From contig JAFVAX010000093.1 of assembly GCA_017480285.1 (NCBI GenBank), forward strand, positions 1 through 37,011: 37,011 bases of DNA, given 5' to 3'. This DNA is from Paludibacteraceae bacterium. GTDB taxonomy: Bacteria; Bacteroidota; Bacteroidia; Bacteroidales; Paludibacteraceae. This document shows positions 32,935 through 37,011 of the stretch, piece after piece. The first letter of the stretch is position 1. The number at the start of each line of letters is the position of its first letter. Made by a program: the position numbers and the translations under genes. Under the pieces are notes generated by a model, which searched no databases, was not told the DNA's origin, and was given only the letters and a program-made list of their open reading frames with translations.

Positions 32935-34950
32935 ATGATTAAAATTACTTTCCCCGATAATTCTGTTCGGGAGTTTGAAAAGGGCGTAACCGCCTTACAG
33001 ATAGCAGAAAACATTAGTCAAAGACTTGCACAAGAAGTGCTTGCAGCAACTATTAAAACATCCCCTAACCCATCGCAAGAAGGGGAAACAAAAACCTCTA
33101 ACGACAAACCACTGACAGGGGAACAAGATTGGCAACAAGTAGATCTCACCCAGCCTATCAACGAAGACTGCCATATCCGTCTGCATAAATGGGACGATGC
33201 TGAAGCCAAACATGCCTTCTGGCACACCTCCTCGCACCTTATGGCAGAGGCTCTGCAAGAACTCTACCCGGGTATTCAGTTCGGTATAGGTCCGGCAATC
33301 GAAAACGGGTTCTACTACGATGTGCTTCCCGCTGATGGTCAGACTATTAAAGAATCCGACCTGCCCGTTATAGAGAAGAAGATGCAAGAGATTCAGCAAC
33401 GCAAAGAGACGCTCATCCGCCGTGAGATAAGCAAAGCAGATGCGCTTCGCGACTTCGCTGCCAAAGGACAGACCTACAAATGCGAACTCATCTCCGAACT
33501 TCAGGACGGACACATAACTACTTATACACAAGGTGCTTTCACCGACCTCTGCAAAGGTCCGCACATCCCTTCCACTGCACCTATAAAAGCCATTAAGGTA
33601 CTCAGTTGTGCTGCCGCCTACTGGCGTGGCGATGCAAGCCGACCGATGATGACCCGTATCTATGGTATCTCGTTCCCGAAAAAATCAATGCTCGACGAGT
33701 ACCTCGCCCTCTTGGAAGAAGCCAAGAAACGCGACCACCGCCGCATCGGTAAAGAATTGGAACTCTTTATGTTCTCCGACATGGTGGGCAAAGGTCTGCC
33801 TATTTGGCTACCTAAAGGAACAGCCCTTCGTCTGCGTCTTGAGGACTTTCTCAAAAAAATACAGAAACGCTATGGTTATCAGCAGGTTATCACACCGCAT
33901 ATCGGTAGCAAAAACCTGTATGTTACTTCAGGCCACTGGGACCACTATGGCAAAGACTCGTTCCAGCCTATAACCACACCCGAAGAAGGAGAGGTATATC
34001 TCTTGAAACCAATGAATTGCCCCCACCACTGCGCTATCTTTAAGAACTCACCCCGTTCGTACAAAGACCTGCCTTTCCGCTGTGCAGAGTTCGGTACTGT
34101 CTATCGCTATGAGCAGTCGGGCGAACTTCACGGACTGACCCGCGTCCGCTCTTTCACACAAGACGATGCACACATCTTCTGCCGTCCCGACCAAGTGAAA
34201 CAAGAGTTTATCCGTGTGATGGAAATCATACAGATAATCTTCAAAGCCCTTGATTTTGAGAATTTTGAGGCACAGATATCACTTCGCGACCCGAACAACC
34301 GCGAGAAATATGTAGGCTCTGACGAGGTTTGGGAGAAAGCCGAACGCGCCATCATTGAGGCCTGTGAAGAAAAAGGTCTGCCCGCCAAAGTAGAATACGG
34401 CGAGGCTGCATTCTACGGCCCGAAACTCGACTTTATGGTGAAAGACGCTATCGGTCGCCGTTGGCAACTCGGTACTATCCAAGTGGATTACAACCTGCCT
34501 GAGCGCTTTGAACTTGAGTATGTCGGCGAGGACAACCAGAAGCACCGCCCCGTTATGATTCACCGTGCACCGTTCGGCTCAATGGAGCGTTTCGTAGCAG
34601 TGCTCATTGAGCATACCGCCGGTAAGTTCCCACTCTGGCTCACACCCGACCAAGTGGCTGTTTTGCCCGTTTCGGAGAAGTACAACGACTATGCACAACG
34701 GGTTCGTGAGCAACTTGAGGCACAAGACATCCGTTGCATCGTTGACGACCGTAACGAGAAGATTGGCAGAAAGATACGCGACAACGAACTCAAGCGTATT
34801 CCGTTTATGCTCATCGTTGGTGAGAAAGAGGAGGCCGAAGGTACTGTCAGCGTACGCCAACAAGGTGCCACCGACAAAGGCGCAATGAAAATCAACGAGT
34901 TTGCAGAGTTTATAACAAAAGCAGTAAGTGAGCAAATGAATGCTTACTAA
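32935..34950 (+). CDS. thrS: Threonine-tRNA ligase, with in-frame insert in the TGS domain
   Basis: Class II synthetase that charges tRNA-Thr. It is 671 residues, longer than the usual ~640-650. The N-terminal TGS domain (1-~85) is interrupted by a ~25-residue insert (residues 41-66). The editing domain has [19 protein letters not shown] and [20 protein letters not shown] with WRGD. The catalytic core carries [16 protein letters not shown] (motif 1 region), the zinc-site [20 protein letters not shown], the motif 2 segment [20 protein letters not shown] with [14 protein letters not shown], and motif 3 [15 protein letters not shown]. The anticodon domain includes [20 protein letters not shown]. 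infC-rpmI-rplT, which commonly follow thrS, are absent here. Confidence 0.97.
   Translation: MIKITFPDNSVREFEKGVTALQIAENISQRLAQEVLAATIKTSPNPSQEGETKTSNDKPLTGEQDWQQVDLTQPINEDCHIRLHKWDDAEAKHAFWHTSSHLMAEALQELYPGIQFGIGPAIENGFYYDVLPADGQTIKESDLPVIEKKMQEIQQRKETLIRREISKADALRDFAAKGQTYKCELISELQDGHITTYTQGAFTDLCKGPHIPSTAPIKAIKVLSCAAAYWRGDASRPMMTRIYGISFPKKSMLDEYLALLEEAKKRDHRRIGKELELFMFSDMVGKGLPIWLPKGTALRLRLEDFLKKIQKRYGYQQVITPHIGSKNLYVTSGHWDHYGKDSFQPITTPEEGEVYLLKPMNCPHHCAIFKNSPRSYKDLPFRCAEFGTVYRYEQSGELHGLTRVRSFTQDDAHIFCRPDQVKQEFIRVMEIIQIIFKALDFENFEAQISLRDPNNREKYVGSDEVWEKAERAIIEACEEKGLPAKVEYGEAAFYGPKLDFMVKDAIGRRWQLGTIQVDYNLPERFELEYVGEDNQKHRPVMIHRAPFGSMERFVAVLIEHTAGKFPLWLTPDQVAVLPVSEKYNDYAQRVREQLEAQDIRCIVDDRNEKIGRKIRDNELKRIPFMLIVGEKEEAEGTVSVRQQGATDKGAMKINEFAEFITKAVSEQMNAY
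33055..33132 (+). repeat. Palindrome-bearing in-frame insert in thrS (codons 41-66)
   Basis: The insert encodes [20 protein letters not shown] and TGEQDW between the TGS strands [10 protein letters not shown] and [10 protein letters not shown], where ThrS proteins normally have a short turn. The DNA contains a TCCCCT (33061-33066) / AGGGGA (33081-33086) inverted repeat, and further on ACCACTGACAGGGGAAC. The SPNPSQEGE signature is that of a short repeat family scattered in Bacteroidota genomes. It shares the C-rich/G-rich style and an ACCACT...CAGGGGA core with the leuS insert. Confidence 0.65.
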
Positions 34951-35009
34951 ATGGAAAACAAACAATAAAATATCTTCCAATATGAAAATTTGAATTAGCC
35001 AAAGAAACA

Positions 35010-35084
35010 ATGTTCAGTACAGGACAATTAACAGAACAAATGATTGAAGAAGCATCTAAACAGCATTTTAGAACACCATATTAA
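35010..35084 (+). CDS. Possible 24-residue small ORF
   Basis: ATG at 35010 to TAA at 35082-35084 encodes a short peptide beginning MFSTGQLTEQMIEEASKQHF and ending RTPY. It lies in the 189-base gap between thrS and the DUF805 gene, has no recognised family, no clear promoter and no canonical Shine-Dalgarno. The composition is protein-like, so it may be a small protein or the surviving start of a lost gene; chance is also possible. Nothing else is seen in this gap. Confidence 0.25.
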   Translation: MFSTGQLTEQMIEEASKQHFRTPY

Positions 35085-35139
35085 AAGTATGAATAAACCT
35101 ATTAACTAACTTTTTATTAACCTCTAAAACTTTTTAATT

Positions 35140-35508
35140 ATGACATTTGAAGAACTCAAGAACAACTACGTTAGTGTTGTAAAAGACAAATTTTTCTGCT
35201 TCGAAGGCAGAGCCGACCGCAAGGAATTCTGGTACTTCGTACTTGCTAACTTCTGTATCTCCATCATGATCGGAATTATCGATGGTCTTATATTCGGAAC
35301 CGGACATGCATACCTCGGTAGCCTTTATTCACTTGCCGTTTTACTACCTAACTTAGGCGTGTCTGTTCGCCGTCTGCACGACATCGGTAAATCAGGCTGG
35401 TGGCTACTTCTTAGCCTTTTACCCCCTATCGGAACAATTATCCTTATCGTATGGGCTTGCAAACCCTCAGTGGACGAAGGAAATCAGTATGATATTACTG
35501 CTGATTAA
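35140..35508 (+). CDS. DUF805 family membrane protein
   Basis: A 122-residue inner-membrane protein of the DUF805 family, whose function is unknown. The family signature is complete: CFEGRADRKEFWYFVLANF at residues ~19-37 (G-R-x-x-R-x-E-[FY]-W), followed by a hydrophobic helix; YSLAVLLPNLGVSVRRLHDI with GKSGWW (the R-R-L-H-D-x-x-x-S-G-W-W motif); and a last hydrophobic segment LLSLLPPIGTIILIVWACKP. About three to four membrane segments are expected. The N-terminal ~18 residues are a small soluble extension. A perfect 14-bp hairpin follows the stop. Confidence 0.88.
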   Translation: MTFEELKNNYVSVVKDKFFCFEGRADRKEFWYFVLANFCISIMIGIIDGLIFGTGHAYLGSLYSLAVLLPNLGVSVRRLHDIGKSGWWLLLSLLPPIGTIILIVWACKPSVDEGNQYDITAD

Positions 35509-35523
35509 ATCCACAAAAGAACA

Positions 35524-35558
35524 GTTCCTTTCCATAGTTTTTTTCTATGGAAAGGAAC
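35524..35558. terminator. Perfect 14-bp hairpin after DUF805 gene
   Basis: GTTCCTTTCCATAG (35524-35537) pairs with CTATGGAAAGGAAC (35545-35558) around a loop of seven T. Its place just after the DUF805 stop suggests a transcript end, but no T run follows the stem, so it is an atypical terminator. Confidence 0.6.
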
Positions 35559-35616
35559 ATAATAACAAACAAATATGTTGGAAAAACGGACAAAATAAAC
35601 TTGTAAAATATATATT

Positions 35617-37011
35617 ATGCAAATAAAACAAATAATGATTATGGCAACAGTAGCCGTAGTAACAGCAGTAGGACAGACTGCTTGCAACAAAAGCGATAAT
35701 GACGCTAACAATAAAAACAACCCTTTTTTTAACTACCAAAACTGGACTACACCGCACGGTACTTATCCCTTTGATAAAATCAAAACGGAACACTACCGCC
35801 CTGCCTTCGATGAGGCACTCAAACAAGCAAAAATAGACATTGACAATATCGTATATAACACCGAAGTACCTGATTTTCAGAACACCATTGAGGAATATGA
35901 AAAAGCGGGGCACATGTTGAGCGTCGTAGCATCGTGCTTATTCAATCTCACAAGTGCCGACACCAACGACGATCTTCAGGCACTTGAACTCGAGATTTCG
36001 CCACTTTTGTCGGAGTATCAGACAAGCGTCCTTTTGAATGAGAAACTCTTTGAGCGTATAAAAACAGTCTATGACAGACGCGAAGAACTCGACTTAGACA
36101 AAGAGCAACGCAAACTCTTGGACGACATATACGACAGTTTTGCAAACAATGGTGCAGAACTCAAAGGTGAAGCCAAAGAGCAGTTTAAAAGACTCAATCA
36201 AGAACTTGACAGTCTGACACTTATCTTCGGACAGAACACACTCAAAGCCACCAACGCTTGGACCAAACTGATAACCGATGCGGCAGAACTCGAAGGGCTT
36301 AATCAAGACCAATTGCAAATGCTCAATGAGGCAGCCAAAAAGAAAGGACAAGAAGGCTATCTGCTTGATTTGAAGCCTACTTGCTACTTCGTTATGATGA
36401 AATCGTGTGCCAACAGAAGTCTTCGCGAAGAGATATACAAAGCCTACAATACGCGTGCGCTCGGTGGTGAGTTCGATAATACCCATATCATCATAGAGAT
36501 TGCCAACCGTCGCCTCGAACTCGCCCGTCTGTTTGGTAAGACTTGCTATGCCGATAAGACCCTACGCAAGAAAATGGCTGAAAATAAGGAGAATGTGTAT
36601 AACCTCTTGAACCAACTGCGCGATGCATATATGCCGGTGGCTAAACAAGAAGTGGCAGAACTTGAGCAATATGCACAAGCAAACGGACTTCAAGGAACAC
36701 TCGAGCCTTGGGACTTCTCGTTCTATTCAGAGAAACTGCGCGAAGAGAGATATTCCATCTCCGACGACATACTTCGCCCATATTTCGAACTTGAGAATGT
36801 CAAGCAAGGTGTGTTCGGACTTGCCAACCGCCTTTATGGCATCACTTTCAAGGAAAACAAAGACATACCCGTATATAACCCTGAAGTATGCGCCTACGAA
36901 GTGTTTGACCGCGACGGCAATTTCCTTGCAGTCTATTACGCTGATTTTCACCCTCGTGAGGGCAAACGCGGTGGTGTTTGGATGAACGATTTCCAACCGC
37001 AGTGGCACAAC
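35617..37011 (+). CDS. M3-family peptidyl-dipeptidase (Dcp-like) lipoprotein, 3' truncated by window
   Basis: The frame runs from ATG 35617 to the window end without a stop (465 codons). It is an M3 (thimet/oligopeptidase) zinc metallopeptidase of the Dcp type, which removes dipeptides from C-termini. The N-terminus MQIKQIMIMATVAVVTAVG followed by QTACNKSDN is a lipoprotein signal with the acylated Cys at 23, so a periplasmic or surface location is likely. Typical family blocks are PHGTYPFDKIKTEHYRPAFD, FQNTIEEYEKAG, SLREEIYKAYNTRALGG, RRLELARLFGKTCYADKTL, EPWDFSFYSEKLREERYSI and the last visible stretch YYADFHPREGKRGGVWMNDF. The HEXXH zinc site would lie just beyond the window. Related Dcp proteins are ~690-710 residues, so roughly two thirds is present. 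Confidence 0.93.
   Translation, partial: MQIKQIMIMATVAVVTAVGQTACNKSDNDANNKNNPFFNYQNWTTPHGTYPFDKIKTEHYRPAFDEALKQAKIDIDNIVYNTEVPDFQNTIEEYEKAGHMLSVVASCLFNLTSADTNDDLQALELEISPLLSEYQTSVLLNEKLFERIKTVYDRREELDLDKEQRKLLDDIYDSFANNGAELKGEAKEQFKRLNQELDSLTLIFGQNTLKATNAWTKLITDAAELEGLNQDQLQMLNEAAKKKGQEGYLLDLKPTCYFVMMKSCANRSLREEIYKAYNTRALGGEFDNTHIIIEIANRRLELARLFGKTCYADKTLRKKMAENKENVYNLLNQLRDAYMPVAKQEVAELEQYAQANGLQGTLEPWDFSFYSEKLREERYSISDDILRPYFELENVKQGVFGLANRLYGITFKENKDIPVYNPEVCAYEVFDRDGNFLAVYYADFHPREGKRGGVWMNDFQPQWHN

Overview
The window is a chromosomal segment of a Bacteroidota (most likely Bacteroidales) genome. Three things point there. Eight promoters have a clear -7 element of the form TAnnTTTG, and seven of these also carry a TTG/TTTG element 19-20 nt upstream (before the tRNA, the XRE regulator, tdh, the FemAB/glycosyltransferase cluster, bamD, pheT, the LuxR-type regulator and the 2-hydroxyacid dehydrogenase). 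The bamD - omega/Rpb6-like - coaBC gene block is typical of the phylum. DUF4831, DUF4835 (PorD-like), class III FBPase and TSP3-OmpA genes are also present. Genus cannot be decided from the sequence alone.

Layout. 1-1970: 3' end of an OmpA/TSP3 outer-membrane protein, a terminator, and a PfkB sugar kinase. 1980-3880: a gene-poor, very AT-rich stretch with tRNA-Ala(GGC), a long imperfect inverted repeat, short repeats and a lone XRE regulator. 3887-4915: threonine dehydrogenase. 5002-11045: a surface-glycan type operon (two FemAB/GNAT-like proteins, GT4, flippase, GT2) ending with queH. 11207-11584: a PrmC N-terminal-domain-like fragment ending in heptapeptide repeats, running into the 3' end of der on the other strand. 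11558-17491 (minus): der, fbp, coaBC, omega/Rpb6-like subunit and bamD, diverging from pheT. 17618-27238 (plus): pheT, a nucleoside MFS transporter, a di-iron (RIC/YtfE-like) LuxR-type regulator, tilS, aroE, DUF4831, DUF4835 and a YbjN-like protein. 27405-31742 (minus): a beta-CASP metallo-hydrolase and leuS. 31881-37011 (plus): 2-hydroxyacid dehydrogenase, thrS, a DUF805 membrane protein and the 5' part of an M3 peptidase lipoprotein.

Most genes are housekeeping: translation (pheT, leuS, thrS, tilS, queH, tRNA-Ala), envelope biogenesis (bamD, OmpA, PorD-like, glycan operon) and central metabolism (pfkB, tdh, fbp, coaBC, aroE). The unusual content is in four places. (1) A predicted transcription factor joins a complete six-ligand RIC-type di-iron domain to a LuxR helix-turn-helix and lacks the usual N-terminal Cys-Cys pair. 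(2) Short palindrome-bearing segments are inserted in frame in two essential aminoacyl-tRNA synthetases (LeuS, ThrS). (3) A REP-like hairpin repeat family occurs at four intergenic sites with compensatory base changes. (4) The truncated PrmC-like ORF has a selected-looking 21-bp repeat tail that reads into antisense der.
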